DNA of 64,000 nucleotides from Hippasteria phrygiana (GCA_037893225.1 JAZGUH010000544.1:237949-301948); one strand, 5' to 3'. Positions 34,407 through 46,148 are shown, counted from the first letter of the stretch. The notes: generated by a model from the sequence alone, not told the origin. Numbers and translations: made by a program.

Positions 34407-35010
34407 CAGTGTTGTTGACTCGAGTCGCTGACTTGGACTCGAGTCAGACTCAAGTCGTGATTTTTTTACTTGAGACTTGACTTGACTTGGGAAGAAAATG
34501 ACTTGGGACTTGACTTGACTTGAAAGAACATGACTTGCGACTTACTTGACTTGACTTGAATAAATTTGACATTAAAGTTTTTGTTCAAATACACTGTTGG
34601 TTAGGCTGTTGGTCTCAATAGAAACCATTTGTGCTTATTTGGATTATTTGAAGAAAGAACATTCTAACTTGCAAAATCCCCAAAAGGTATGCTTGAATTT
34701 TTAAGTTATACAACTCTAGATGTAGAAACAAATCAATCGTCATCTCTGGTGGCCTGACATAAACATCAATTTAAAAACTCCATTACATGTACATGTACAT
34801 GCGTTCTAGCCGATGTTTCTTCATGGTGTTGTTTTGTAAAAGATGTAGGCCTGTGGAGAAAGACTTTGATAATAAGAAAAAAAAAGGGTACATTTGTCAT
34901 GTGGATTTAAATGTATACAATGTTCAATGATTGACTTGAGACTTGACTTGAAAAAAGATTGACTTGCGACTTGACTTGACTTGGGAAAAAATGACTTGGT
35001 TACAACACTG
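34407..35010. mobile_element. GACTTG-repeat element (CAGTGTTG ends)
   Basis: Ends CAGTGTTGTTGACTCGAGTC and GACTTGGTTACAACACTG. Flanks tgcatatc and tgcatcgc agree at 6 of 8 bases. Both subterminal parts are built from GACTTGACTT repeats; the middle is AT-rich. Confidence 0.65.
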
Positions 35011-35423
35011 TGCATCGCATAGTAATTAAACTGTCCATGTCCAAGTAACATTGTAGTGTAGGATTGAGTGAGGTTCACTGGTGTGTGGGTACATGTAGTG
35101 TTTTTCTCACATGGATCACCAGCCAACATCACACAATCCTACACAAACTTTTGGACATGGAAATGTTTTAATGGTTTTGCATAGACACCTCATGCTCAGT
35201 AATTAGTTACCTGATCTGGGTGAGTGCCCTATTATTTCAAAGGGAACACCCTAGTGTATGCAGTGGTACTAATTGGTGACATAAGTTTGATTAATATGTA
35301 ATATATTTGGGGTTCAATATCAGGATACTCTTTTACTCACACTATACATTCAGTTTTTAAAAGGAGATATAAACCTAAGGAAACTCGGAAAATCAAGAAG
35401 GGATTAACCTTAACGTCCTAGCC

Positions 35424-36100
35424 AGTGTTGTAGTCGAGACCTTCATGTCCGAGACCGAGACTGAGACCAACACTTGCAAGACCGAGACTTTTGCAGGCCG
35501 AGACCGAGACAAAAAAAGAAAAATATGATGGTGTTTAATAAAGCCGATTTCCCTGATCGGGTGTTGTGCCCTGCTTTTGATCAAAAGAATCAAAAACACG
35601 TAGATGATTATTTGTGCTAACTCGTAGCAAAGGTGAACATCGGGGATCATCTCATCAATTTATACATGTATATGAAGTCGGCTTTATTAAGGGCCACTAT
35701 CTTTAATTATGCAAGTTATATAAAATTAAGTGTTCAACTATAAAGCCCTCCAAATGACTGGGTATAGTTTGCAGGATTCAGTGACCACTGGATTTTTACA
35801 AAAACTCACTCCAGAGCTGTAATGCACATCCGCGGGTACCAGTAGTCCAGTACTCCGAATAAACAAGCCGCATATACTGGTCTCCTTTCCAGCTTCAATC
35901 TAATTCTTCTCCATGAAAACTTGCACTTACAATGTCATTTATGTTTGGTATGAAGACTAGATTTGTGTGGCTCATCGCACATATTTTTGCTGTGGTCTCG
36001 ACGGGTCTTGAGGGTAAAACCCGAGACCATGGCATCCGAGACCGAGAGCCGAGCATTCGAGACTGAGACCAGCCTTTGTTAGGACGAGACCGAGACTGAG
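35424..36100. mobile_element. GAGACCGAGACT-repeat element
   Basis: Left end CAGTGTTGTAGTCGAGACC followed by GAGACCGAGACTGAGACC repeats. Similar repeats resume at 35995-36100. The right terminus is not clean. Confidence 0.5.
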
Positions 36101-36566
36101 ACCTAGCTATTCATTTGGGGTTAAGTACAGTATACTAAAAAATACAACATAATTTGTGGCACCCTCAATAGAGAACAGTCTCTCATCTCAAAAATGTATT
36201 TCTAGATTTATAATACCATTGGAAACAACACATCATAAGCTTTAAAATGATGAAAGAATTATTAAAATCAGAGCAGTATTAAAAAGTTATAATAATTTTT
36301 GTTTTTATTAGATGACACAAATTGCGGTGATCATCAGTGTGTTACCTTTAATGACTAAAATCTCTTCTTTTTAATTGTTTTTATTGTACTGAAATTAAAA
36401 AAGCAAAAACACAGTATGATTTTATTTTACCTAAACTAGCATTTTAAGCAATAAAATAAAAATTGAAAATATCTACCATCAATAGATTTTTGCCTGTAGC
36501 TCAAAACGGAGGAATGCGACTTCCGACTGGTCCCTTGTAAGAATGGCACATTTCTAATATTTCTAA

Positions 36567-36879
36567 GACCGCGCACAAGACCGCGCACAAGACCACGCAC
36601 AAGACTACGCACAAGACTACGCACAAGACTACGCACAAGACCACGCACAAGACCACGCACAAGACCACGCACAAGACCACGCACAAGACCACGCACAAGA
36701 CCACGCACAAGACCACGCACAAGACCACGCACAAGACCACGCACAAGACCACGCACAAGACCACGCACAAGACCACGCACAAGACCACGCACAAGACCAC
36801 GCACAAGACCACGCACAAGACCACGCACAAGACCACGCACAAGACCACGCACAAGACCACGCACAAGACCACGCACACA
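36567..36879. repeat. 12-bp minisatellite, about 26 units
   Basis: CAAGACCACGCA in tandem, with GCG and TACG variants at the left edge. A second block of about five units is at 37069-37125. Because 12 is divisible by 3, all frames stay open and give false RGLV or CVVL repeat proteins. Confidence 0.97.
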
Positions 36880-37068
36880 GTCGTGTACCGACCTCCAAAC
36901 GCGGACGTCCCATTGTTCCTCTTTTGTTTATACTCTAACTTTTTCGGAAGGCCTCCATAGACTTTGTACACACTTCCAATCGCGGACGTATGCTGGGAAT
37001 CGCGGACGATATTGTTCTCTTTTGTTCTCTGGCATTTTACGTCCGCGGTTTGAATACGCCAACGCGCC

Positions 37069-37125
37069 CACAAGACCACGCACAAGACCACGCACAAGAC
37101 CACGCACAAGACCACGCACAAGACC
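37069..37125. repeat. 12-bp minisatellite, second block
   Basis: Same unit as 36567-36879, about five copies, separated by a 190-bp spacer related to 6751-7130. Confidence 0.95.
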
Positions 37126-37326
37126 AGCTTGTTACAGGCACAAGTAACAGACATGATAAAGGAATGCTTTTATTACAGTTAATTTGAATAGCTTGAGACT
37201 TGAATTAAGACTGAAGGTCTTGTGATGGTCTTGTGAGGATCTGGACTACATCACTGATTCCGACCACCACTAACTTCCCGTCCACCTCCCCTCCACCTCT
37301 CTCCATCTCCCCTCCCCTCCTCCCAG

Positions 37327-37600
37327 GTCCAATCGGTTCTGGAAGACTTGCAGCGGGACTACACCCGGGACGAGGACTGGTGCAGTGGAGGCCGGGAACA
37401 CGCCAGCCCGGTCTCGGAGACAGACATGCTTAAGCTCATCCAGAAGCACCAGGACCAGAAAGAGAGTTTCCTCAAGGCCTGCACGATGGCCCGGCGCAAT
37501 GCCGAGAGCTTCCTCAAGTACCTCAAGAAGTGCAACGGTGGCCAGCCGGCTGTTTCGCCCCCATCAGGCGTGGTCAGAGGCCCAGAGACCTACGTCAAAA
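37327..37600 (+). CDS. Trio: Trio exon h: spectrin repeat
   Basis: 274 nt, the longest exon here. It starts in phase 0 with VQSVLEDLQRDYTRDEDWC, like vertebrate VCSVLESLEQEYKREEDWC, and leaves one base of a split codon. QKESFLKACTMARRNAESFL matches QKEAFLKACTLARRNADVFL. The following Gly/Pro/Ser stretch (GGQPAVSPPSGVVRGP) is a flexible loop as in vertebrates, ending ETYVK. Acceptor is cctcctcccag, donor gtaggt. GC content is clearly higher than in the flanking introns. Confidence 0.96.
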
Positions 37601-37638
37601 GTAGGTTTTTCATCTTAATCTGATTCTCTTTTAATCAT

Positions 37639-38247
37639 TAGGGGTGGGCATCCAAACCGGGTACCCGAGTACCCAACCGTTCATGTCAGGAACCGGTTCC
37701 AGATTTATGGAATCAAGTACCCGTACAACTTTACATTATCGCATAGTAACTTCCCGGACAATGAAAAAGAAAATGTTTGGAATGTTATTTGTCGGGAATT
37801 TCAAAATTGAAACCCGACTACATGGGAAACCAGCACAGATTTCACGTTTATGACGCTCACGAAAGTTGACAATAAAGGGAATTTACCGGTCGTGGTTTTT
37901 GTAGTCTGGGTATACATGTAGATAACAGCATCGAAGAGACATAATAGCATGCCTCAATCCACAATAAATACAACTGTATAAAGTTTCCAAACAACCATCT
38001 TTTGTGATATGCCAGCGCATGCACATGCCAGCACATGCAAAGACGGAGAAGTGATTATGTTTACTGTACAGGCATGAGATTTTCAGACGTTTGTCAGACT
38101 TTTTGAATCCCAGAGAAAGACATTGTTACAACTTCCGGGTTGGGTTTTGGGTAAGGTATCTTTAACGGGTACCCGGGTACCCATATACCCCTTTTTTTTT
38201 TCAATTGGGTACCCGGTTCTTTTACTACCCGTAAATGCACACCTCTA
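37639..38247. mobile_element. hAT-like MITE, uninterrupted copy
   Basis: Ends TAGGGGTGGGCATCC and GTAAATGCACACCTCTA. The left target copy is TTAATCAT (37631-37638). The right target copy begins TTAA and was then split by the TTAA MITE at 38252. Serves as the empty-site reference for 11995. Confidence 0.83.
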
Positions 38248-38251
38248 TTAA

Positions 38252-38462
38252 CCCCTTGAGTACGGAGACGCCAAATGGCGCCCAAAAAGCAGTGGCACCA
38301 GGCCGGATGACGCCATTTGCCGCTATTTGTGCAGTTTCAATCCAATGTTGGATTATTGTGTATGTTACGCTTGACTGCACAAGCACATTGTGTCCGTTTC
38401 GCTTGGCTGCCAGAGCCGGCGCGACACCCCGGTGCCTCCTGTAAGTAACCGTACTCAAGGGG
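38252..38462 (+). mobile_element. TTAA MITE inside a hAT target duplication
   Basis: 211 bp, the same length as 2711-2921, ends CCCCTTGAGTACGG and CCGTACTCAAGGGG, flanked by TTAA at 38248-38251 and 38463-38466. Confidence 0.87.
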
Positions 38463-39808
38463 TTAATAAGCCACTTCAGAATTGGTCTATTGTGTTTGAA
38501 TCATGTGAACGAAGCTCGTTAAATATTGTCCAACCACATTTAGTTCGAATTTTGCACTGAACATGCAGAATCTGAGACAAAGAGTTACCGGACAGAATTC
38601 GCTGGGGTTGTCTAAGGGGTATAATTAATTCACAAACGGGGGTAAGTCAATTATGGTGCAGCCGTTTAAAAACCGTGGAAACAAACTCTCACCATGTACA
38701 AAGTGATATGAGATTACCAGCAAAAACTTCCATCTCAAACACAGAAGGGAAATATTTTTTTTAACAGATCATAGTTTTAGCTCCATGCTTATTGATCTTG
38801 ACATTTTTTTGGGGGGTGGGGGGGGGGGGGGGCAAATTGTGAGAAAAATTCAAATAGAAATTGCATATCAGCTATGAAAAAAACCAAAAGAAAAAGCCTA
38901 AAACAGTGACCTGCCTGGATATGCTCGTTTTCAAAAATAATTTCTCTTTAATGCAGAAATGTATTAAGGGAAGTCCACATTACCACTATACAACAAGACC
39001 AAGTGTCATTCAGCAAGAAACTAAAAAGACTTAATTCCAACCTTACTTGCATTTCCTATTTAACGATCTGAAGTGGACGTGCAGTAAATCAGTATTCCTT
39101 AAATAATTTTAATGACCACAAGAAATTGCTATCATGCAACCGGTGGCCCCGTGGGACCCCCTCCACTGCCCATAAAACGATGGTTTTTACTGGACGTGGA
39201 CTGGGTGACCAGACCGGCGGAGTGCAGCTTATCTATGGAATGTTTCCAGCGTGGTGCAATCGCTGACAAACCCAGTACACTGTACACTTTCACGTAGTGG
39301 ACTTTTATACGGCTGGTCTATGGGGATCTATTGACCAGTTGCAGTGACGATCTCATCTTCAGTCACTGTTAGATATTTTAGTTTGTCAGGGCCCCTGTTT
39401 TCATGTGATCAATCAGTCCAGAGATGTGCTAGGAGTATCACAAGAGCTTCTTTACCGTTCTGAAGATCGGTGATATGAGGGATGACTTCTTTGATATTAT
39501 GGTGGAATCATGGATGACTGAGATCAGTTCAGTGGATGCCATTATCAAGAAGTTCTATATAATCTACTGATTTTTACACTGTCTCTACATTGTTACACTA
39601 TCCTATTTAAGATCCCGTTCAGGTGGTAAAATCTCTTAGAAGATAGAACCATGTTTCGGAAGAGCACTTCTTAGTTTTAGAAGTTAGAGAAACCCAACAA
39701 AATTTTCTTGCATTTGTTTTCAAACCAGGGAACTGAAGGTGATGATGAGAATGAGCCAGTGCCTCGACCTGGTGACTTAGTATAAATTGCCTTTTTTTTT
39801 CTCTTCAG

Positions 39809-39924
39809 GAATTCTGGAGGAGCTCCTGTGCCAAGAAGACAAGGTCCTTGAGAGTTGGACTCAGAAGAAGAAACGCCTTGACCAGTGCCTGCAGTATGTC
39901 TTATTTGAGCGCAGCGCCAGACAG
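39809..39924 (+). CDS. Trio: Trio exon i: spectrin repeat
   Basis: 116 nt. Two bases complete an Arg codon with the previous exon (VK-R-ILEELL; vertebrates have VKNILNELF), then 38 codons follow. KKKRLDQCLQYVLFERSARQ matches RKRRLDQCQQYVVFERSAKQ. Acceptor is tctcttcag, donor gtgagt. A transposon end lies 18 bp after the exon. Confidence 0.96.
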
Positions 39925-39942
39925 GTGAGTCGGAGTATACAG

Positions 39943-40638
39943 CAGGGGCGAGATTTGTCAGGATTTTTTCCTGATTTCAGGATTTTTTTCTGATTTCAGG
40001 ATTTTTTCCTGATTTCAGGATTTTTTCAGGGTATCTGCAGGTCTTTAAAAAGTCTTAAAAAGTCTGAAATTGACTTTTCTCAATTTAAGGCCTTAAAAAG
40101 CATTAAAAAGTATTATATTGAGTTCTCCAAGGTCTTAAAAAATGGAGAAAGGGAGTAATGTTTTTTTTATCAGCTCGTAAATAACGATCACATCGTGTCT
40201 GTAAAAAATCCGCTATTGAAGCGCATAGTGTATTTTTTCCGGAAAGCTGATCGCACGTGGCAGAGCATTCCAATCCCGGGATCTAAAATCCATATCTATC
40301 CAGTGTCGGTCCGCTTATTTTTGGTCTTAAATTTCATTTAGGGCAGCATTAAAAGGGTCTTAAAAGGTCTTCAATTTGACTTTCTGAAACATGCAGATAC
40401 ACTGTTTTTTGTCGGGATTTCAATTTTTTTTTCAAAGAATCTCTTTTGCAATCTAGTATTCCTGTGGTGTTGTCCTGAAGATGTTTTTATCTGTAAAAGT
40501 GGATATAGACCAATAAAAACGGATATTTTAAGAGGGTGCCTCTAGGCAAATACAAACTATATGTTGATCTTGAGTCCTCGTGGATTTTTTGTGGATTTGT
40601 TGTCGTTTATTTTTCATTTTTGGCCAATCTCACCCCTG
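39943..40638. mobile_element. hAT-like element (CAGGGGCGAGATT ends)
   Basis: Inverted ends CAGGGGCGAGATT and AATCTCACCCCTG with atacag on both sides. The left part has a 19-bp tandem repeat (GGATTTTTTCCTGATTTCA, about 3.5 units, 39960-40032). Begins 18 bp after exon i. Confidence 0.75.
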
Positions 40639-41162
40639 ATACAGACATTCTCCAGTTTGGGGTTTCAGAATTCAGGCTGTGTTTTACCCCGGTTGTCTTA
40701 AAATAAATCGGTAGGTTTATTAAGTGGACCTGTAACAGATCGCCTACCAACCAGAGAATTGTAGTCGGGGATGCCAGTCTTCAGGCCAAAGCATGACTTC
40801 AAGGCTTTTCCATGTAAAATTCTGGGCTAATAATCAGGCTTGTACTTTTAGGCTCTGAACAAGAACCTCAATTACGTGTACATCCCTGTGTAGTCAACAC
40901 GCATGTGGGATCGTTGTCTAACGTAAAATAACAGAAACACTGATAGACATTCATACTTCAACACATGCTGAATCCAGCAGTGTTCAACAGTAGGAACATT
41001 CTGTTGGGAATTTGTGAATCGGAGCAGTGCACAAAAAAGACCTTTTGTTGTGGCTGTTGAATGGATTCTGCTGGATTCAGCAGGGTGATTAGAGAAAACC
41101 TGAAGGGGACTAGGATTAGCTGAAGTATGCACGTGTATGTTTTTGGTGGTTCTTTTTCTTAA

Positions 41163-41374
41163 CCCCTTGAGTACGGTATTTTACGGGAGACGTCGGGGTG
41201 CCGCGGTGGCTCTGGCAGCCAAGCGAACCGCTACAATGTGTTTGTGCAGTCAAGCGTAACCTATACACAATAGTCCAACAATGGATTGAAACTGCACAAA
41301 CAGCGGCCAATGGCGTCATCCGGCCTGGTGGCACTGTTTTTTTGCACCAAATTCCGTCATCCGTACGCAAGGGG
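41163..41374 (-). mobile_element. TTAA MITE, reverse orientation
   Basis: Flanked by TTAA at 41159-41162 and 41375-41378. Sequence is the reverse complement of the 2711 type, with CCGCGGTGGC-type interior as in 8204. Confidence 0.86.
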
Positions 41375-42812
41375 TTAAGACAGACATCTGATAAGGTCCA
41401 AACAAATGGCCAGAAAACTACAATTATCCAATAAATTGTCTCTAAATTCCCATTCTGGTGATGCAATATGTTAACAAATGTAATAGAATGTCTTTTGTAG
41501 GGAAATTCTATGAGGATTGAAACGTTAGGGCCTCCTACCTGTTGTTGTTATTTAAAACTCTTCTTTCCCATTGAAATTGGCATGTATTTGTCCATTTACG
41601 GAATATTATCTACTTTCATACTTGAATACATAGAACAATCAGCCTCCTGGCCTTAGTTTACAGACGGCATTGATATTATTTATTGCAACTAGACGCATTT
41701 AAGATTCTCAGCTGGTTGTACTTATCCCCGATCGTGCCTACTTCTAGAATCCCGCCTCTAGATATCTTCCAGCTTGGCCTGTATGATCTAAAGGGCGTCA
41801 TTAAGCTAATTCGTCCCATGCTGTGCTCAAATTATTGCCAATTTTGTTAAGCATCCAATATATATGTTATTTTTTTATGAGGTGCCTTGTGGGAATACTA
41901 AACTTGGACTCATTCATATCTTTGTTTAGAATGCCATTTGAACTGATATTCAACCTATGCCTAGGCACAGTGCCTGTGACAAAAAAATATTCACACGTCC
42001 AACTATAGGCACACGCAAACAAATAGTGAGAATCAGCTTGCCAAATTACCTAGAGCTCCGTTGCAATTGCTCAACAAAAATAAGCTCAGAATGTTTAGGT
42101 TTAACTAAAATAAAACAAGCTGAAATCTGCACTACGGTATACCCTGGGCCAAACGTAGACTTGCAAATTGGATTCTAAAGCAGTTGTTAACCCTAACTCC
42201 CTGCATCATTTTTCCTACATGTAACCTGATATTCTCCAATATCCTCCGATTCCAAAATCCTCCAAAGTTTGTTACTGGCCTGGGGACCGCTGCCTGAATC
42301 CTGCAAAATCCTCCAGTGTGTTTTGGATAAACACCCCAGTAACTTCAGTCCTCTGAAATCATCCAGCACCAGATTGGGCCTGATGACCTGGATCCTCCAT
42401 TCCCCCCCCCCCCCCCCCCCCCCCCCCCGAGGCAAAATCCTCTAATGCCCTCAACCCTGCAAACTCCTCCGATGCTTCACATTCCAAAAACCCTCAATCC
42501 TCCAAATTCGTCCATTTGGCAAAGAGGATTTTGGAGGATATGGGAATGTTAATGGTATAGTTAATGGTATATGTTCTTTGAATCATGACTGGACTGGCCG
42601 AGTCCAGGCGTGACCCCAGGCATGACTCCAGGACCACAATCATACTAAAATAGAATCCAGCTGCCAGTCTGCATTTGATCCAATGCTCTACCCTAGTCCA
42701 GATTTTGACTCCTAGTGGACTGTTTTTGCATCTGACCCACATCGGGACTTGCTCGCTCCACTCTGCAAAGTCTTGAGTTATCTGGGTATTTTTTCTGGAT
42801 GACATTCCCCAG

Positions 42813-42935
42813 GCGCTGGAGTGGATTCATGATACCGGGGAGTTCTACCTGTCCACCCACACCAATGTAGGAGACAACCCAGAGGAAACCCAGGCACTCC
42901 TCAAGGAACACAATGAGTTCAAGGGAACTGCTAAG
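42813..42935 (+). CDS. Trio: Trio exon j: last spectrin repeat, first part
   Basis: 123 nt, 41 codons, phase 0. ALEWIHDTGEFYLSTHTNVG is almost identical to vertebrate ALEWIHDNGEFYLSTHTSTG, and LLKEHNEFKGTAK matches LLKEHEEFQITAK. This starts the spectrin repeat immediately before the GEF module. Acceptor is cattccccag, donor gtaaaa. Confidence 0.97.
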
Positions 42936-43044
42936 GTAAAATCAATTCTACAAAGATTGACTCCCATCCAGACAGCCATTTTGGGGGATAAACTCAATTT
43001 TGGGAGACTGCTTGATTAAAGCGTAGCTCTGCACTGCACGTATG

Positions 43045-45508
43045 CATGCTTGTACCTCTCACACAACATAAACACGTGTTTTGAACATTATGCACACTGC
43101 CTGTATGCGTGCATCTGAGCGCCCTCTACACACGTACGCCAAGGCCATATGTATCGTATTTTCGCTCGCAAAATTGCAAGCAGAATTGTGTGTGTATCTG
43201 CATGCCTGCCTGACGTAGAGTGCATAATCGCATGACCTACATGTAAAATCGCCAAATCATTGGTCTAATTTCTGTACTACATGCAATTTCCTAGCCACGT
43301 CCATGTGTACATATCAAGCCCATGCATGCAGTGTGCTAGCCTATGCTATGCTATGTACCACCGGCTATCGGCCGCCGGCTTCGTCGAAGCCATTGTGCCG
43401 TCTGCTCTGGTATCTAACTGTAACCGAGGTGGTCAATTCAAGATAAATTATATTTTAGGAAACAGGGATGCAGTGGCACAAGAATCCTTTCATCAATAAT
43501 ATGCAATATTTTATTTACATCAACTCGTACAGATTTGGAGGTTGATTGATTTAGGGCGAGACAGAACTCTCACAAAACCGTTGTGAAAGACGTAACATGT
43601 TTTTATATATGATTTAAACGACAGTCAAATGAGGACATTCAATCTGCAAAAATACAAGAAAATTCAAATGAAATTGTTAATATATAATAAGTCCATTTAT
43701 GTTGCCAGAGTAAGGAAGAGTTCTCTTCCTAACAACAATGTCAGTAAAATTTACAATGCACTGGATAACCCTAAGTCAATGTATCTAATCACATTAAGAT
43801 GTTCAACTAACACAGTGCCATGAATATCACAAGTATGTTGCATTTTATGTAAAAATACAAATTGATTAACCGCTCCATGATTATTAATACATAAATGGCA
43901 CGTGAAATTGACAGAACATGTCCAAAATAACGGATCTCCAACCTTATTTGTAAACCTTACCAACTATACAAAGCCGGGGTTGGCAACAGCCATTCAGCTA
44001 CACATATGGAAGGTGAGGTATGCAGATGTTATGACTAAAATACAAATAATTATTTCACGATAGTATACATATACGCAAGTATAACTTGTTGCGAAAATAG
44101 ATGTATCGCATCTCACTTCATCTTCTGTGAGTTATTTTACTCAGTCATAAAAAATCAATTCAGAAGAGGCAACTTCCCCATTTCTACATGTAAACCACAT
44201 GCATTTGTGCACAGGACATGTGTATCTTAGGATACAAACCCAGAATCTTTATACACATAAATTACAGGATTAAAAATATTTTGGATGAAGACCAATATTA
44301 ATAAATGTTAAGGGTCTTCATACCATCCAAAACAGTGGAAATCTACTTGCGAATTCCTATAATGTGTCTTGAATTTCCTTTGATCGAGTCCCTCAGAGGA
44401 ATCAAAAATACCGTGAAACCGTGTCTAATGAGTACTATATTGTAAATCTTCCATTATTCAGATCAGAGTCTATAGTTCAAATACTTTGTAAAGACACATC
44501 AATCAACTTGTCTACAATTATATCCAATTTTCATGCATCATGAGGTGAATTTTACAAAGTACAAGAAATGTACAAGTATGTACGCAATATATGCAATATG
44601 TATAATAGCAAGTGTTTGCAACTTAACATGCAGCATCCCACGACTTCTGCCAATACAGTTGAATGGGAAGTACTAATTAAGAATTGTACACGGTAATGTA
44701 TATAATGTACAATATATCAGGCTGCAAGTGCAGAAAAGCATGAGAAGCACAACACAAATCGATGTTTTCTCATGAAGGCTCTGAAGCAGAGTGTCTGATT
44801 AGAACAACTCCAGCAATCAGCCCACATCCAGCCAGGCGGGGTGGTGCAATCCTAAGCTTCACATCTTGAATACAGATGCAGGACAACAATAAAAGAAAAC
44901 AGGATTTGTTTGCATAGCTGCATAATTATGCAACCGCACAACCCACATGTGCACAATAACCGCTATGAAAGTGAAAGCTTGCTTAGTACCAAAAGAGGGC
45001 GCTCTACAAATCTTTGTATATTCTCACTACAATACATGTGCCTGTATATTTAACAAAGGAGGGTGAAGAGAAGGAATTTCTACAAAAGACTGTAGGGGAT
45101 AAATAATAGAAGAAAGTGGAGGGACCAGGATTTACTCAACTAGTCACACTCAACACTTGATAGAAGAAATGAATATTTATTCTAAAGAGAAGTAGAGGGA
45201 CCAGGTGACTTAACTGGGTCGACTGGTCACATAACTTTTCACCTATCCCCGTAATTCCCGCTTAAGGAATGTACGTTACCTGACTAGCCAGCTAATAACT
45301 GAAACATGAGTTTCCTCCAGTGCACAAGCGTCATTATTCTTTTGACCTGCCTGTTAAATTATGCATAAAGGTCGTGCACTGTTCCACTACGAAAGGGCCA
45401 AGACGTCCTTGATGATATGGCCTTGGTGTGCATGTGTAGAGGGCCCTGTACAGTCCATTAACCCGTGCGCATTGCATCGCACCGCTGAGGACATCCTGGA
45501 ACCAAGAT
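43045..45508. mobile_element. Second element with the 13139-type ends
   Basis: Left 43100-43280 matches 13200-13375 (GCGCCCTCT, GCTCGCAAAAT, CTAATTTCTGTACT segments). Right 45275-45508 matches 15589-15825 (CCTGACTAG, TGAGTTTCCTCCAGTG, GTTAAATTATGCATAA segments and the AAGACGTCC terminal unit). The interior 43281-45275 has no visible similarity to the other copy. The outer left terminus is decayed, so its exact start is uncertain. Confidence 0.6.
44770..44864 (-). other. Possible antisense terminal exon
   Basis: On the minus strand a strong pyrimidine tract and AG (44865-44866) precede an open frame reading DVKLRIAPPRLAGCGLIAG, VVLIRHSASEPS and a stop at 44770-44772. An AATAAA signal on the same strand lies at 43510-43515, which would give a 1.26 kb 3' UTR. 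I do not recognise the protein. It lies inside the element at 43045, so it may be captured DNA, a nested gene, or chance. Confidence 0.22.
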
Positions 45509-45965
45509 TACTGATGGCCTAGATTTAGTCTCAGGTGCTTGTACGTAGTCATACAGTGTGTAAAATGTTCAAAGTGCATGTTTGTAGCTTGAGAAGTGCC
45601 TGTACGTGCAGTGGAAACATGTTAAAAACAATTATTGGTTGTTTGCTTAAGTTGTTTTTTCATTCAATACAGTATTTTTACTGCAAAGAAGAGCAAAAAT
45701 GCCAAGGCCACCAAACATTTTGTTGGTAACATGTCAGTAGAAAAAGACATTTTAAATGGCACTCCCAATGGCACTTTCCCCCTAGATGGACATTTGCTCA
45801 GCTTAATTTTATTAGAAATGTCTTTATATTTGGGGGGAAAACAAATCCTGTCTACAGCCGCCCACAATAAATTTTCACTCTAGCTTTCGATTTAGTGTTG
45901 TCAGCCCCGTTTTTGGAAGTAATTTGTAATTTACAAGAGATCTCCGTCCTTCACCACCCCAACAG

Positions 45966-46148
45966 GAAACCAGAGAGAAAGTGAAGCTGCTTCTACAGCT
46001 TGCCAACAGCCTTGTCGAGAAAGGCCACCTCCACGCCTCCAGCATCAAGTCATGGGTCTCGGCCGTGGACAACCGGTACCGGGACTTCTCCCTACGCATG
46101 GACAAGTACCGGGCACAGCTGGAGGGGCGACTCGGGCTCAGTCACGAG
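45966..46148 (+). CDS. Trio: Trio exon k: last spectrin repeat, second part
   Basis: 183 nt, 61 codons, phase 0. ETREKVKLLLQLANSLVEKG resembles vertebrate TKERVKLLIQLADGFCEKG, and VDNRYRDFSLRMDKYRAQLE matches VDKRYRDFSLRMEKYRTSLE. Acceptor is caccccaacag. The donor gtttgt is weaker than the others. Ends the rod with GLSHE, from which the linker to the DH domain follows. Confidence 0.96.

Larger units (their letters stand above)
33845..37326. other. Intron, 3.5 kb, tandem-repeat rich
   Basis: Holds a GACTTG-repeat element (34407-35010), a GAGACCGAGACT-repeat element (about 35424-36100) and a 12-bp minisatellite in two blocks (36567-36879 and 37069-37125). The spacer between the blocks resembles the duplicated unit at 6751-7130. 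A pyrimidine-rich tract leads into the next exon. Confidence 0.75.
37601..39808. other. Intron, 2.2 kb
   Basis: Contains a hAT-like MITE (37639-38247) directly abutted by a TTAA MITE (38252-38462), a G run near 38811-38832, and a small exon-like open frame at 39729-39785 described in the findings. No other gene is visible. Confidence 0.7.
39925..42812. other. Intron, 2.9 kb
   Basis: Holds a hAT-like element (39943-40638), a TTAA MITE in reverse orientation (41163-41374) and a degenerate ATCCTCC-rich stretch (42180-42540) with a run of 27 C at 42402-42428. 41460-42180 shows nothing recognisable. Confidence 0.65.
42936..45965. other. Intron, 3.0 kb
   Basis: Almost filled by a second element with the same ends as the one at 13139-15825 (about 43045-45508). 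Its interior is unlike the first copy and includes a possible antisense terminal exon (44770-44864). 45510-45965 shows nothing recognisable apart from a T-rich run. Confidence 0.6.

Noticed and set aside
36436..37154. Long minus-strand open frames with RGLV, CVVL or CAWS repeats
   Set aside because: They are translations of the 12-bp minisatellite, open in every frame because 12 is divisible by 3.
42402..42428. C and G homopolymer runs (also 11672, 29078, 29764, 38811)
   Set aside because: Recorded in the intron notes, but lengths in such runs are often sequencing-dependent, so I attach no biological meaning.
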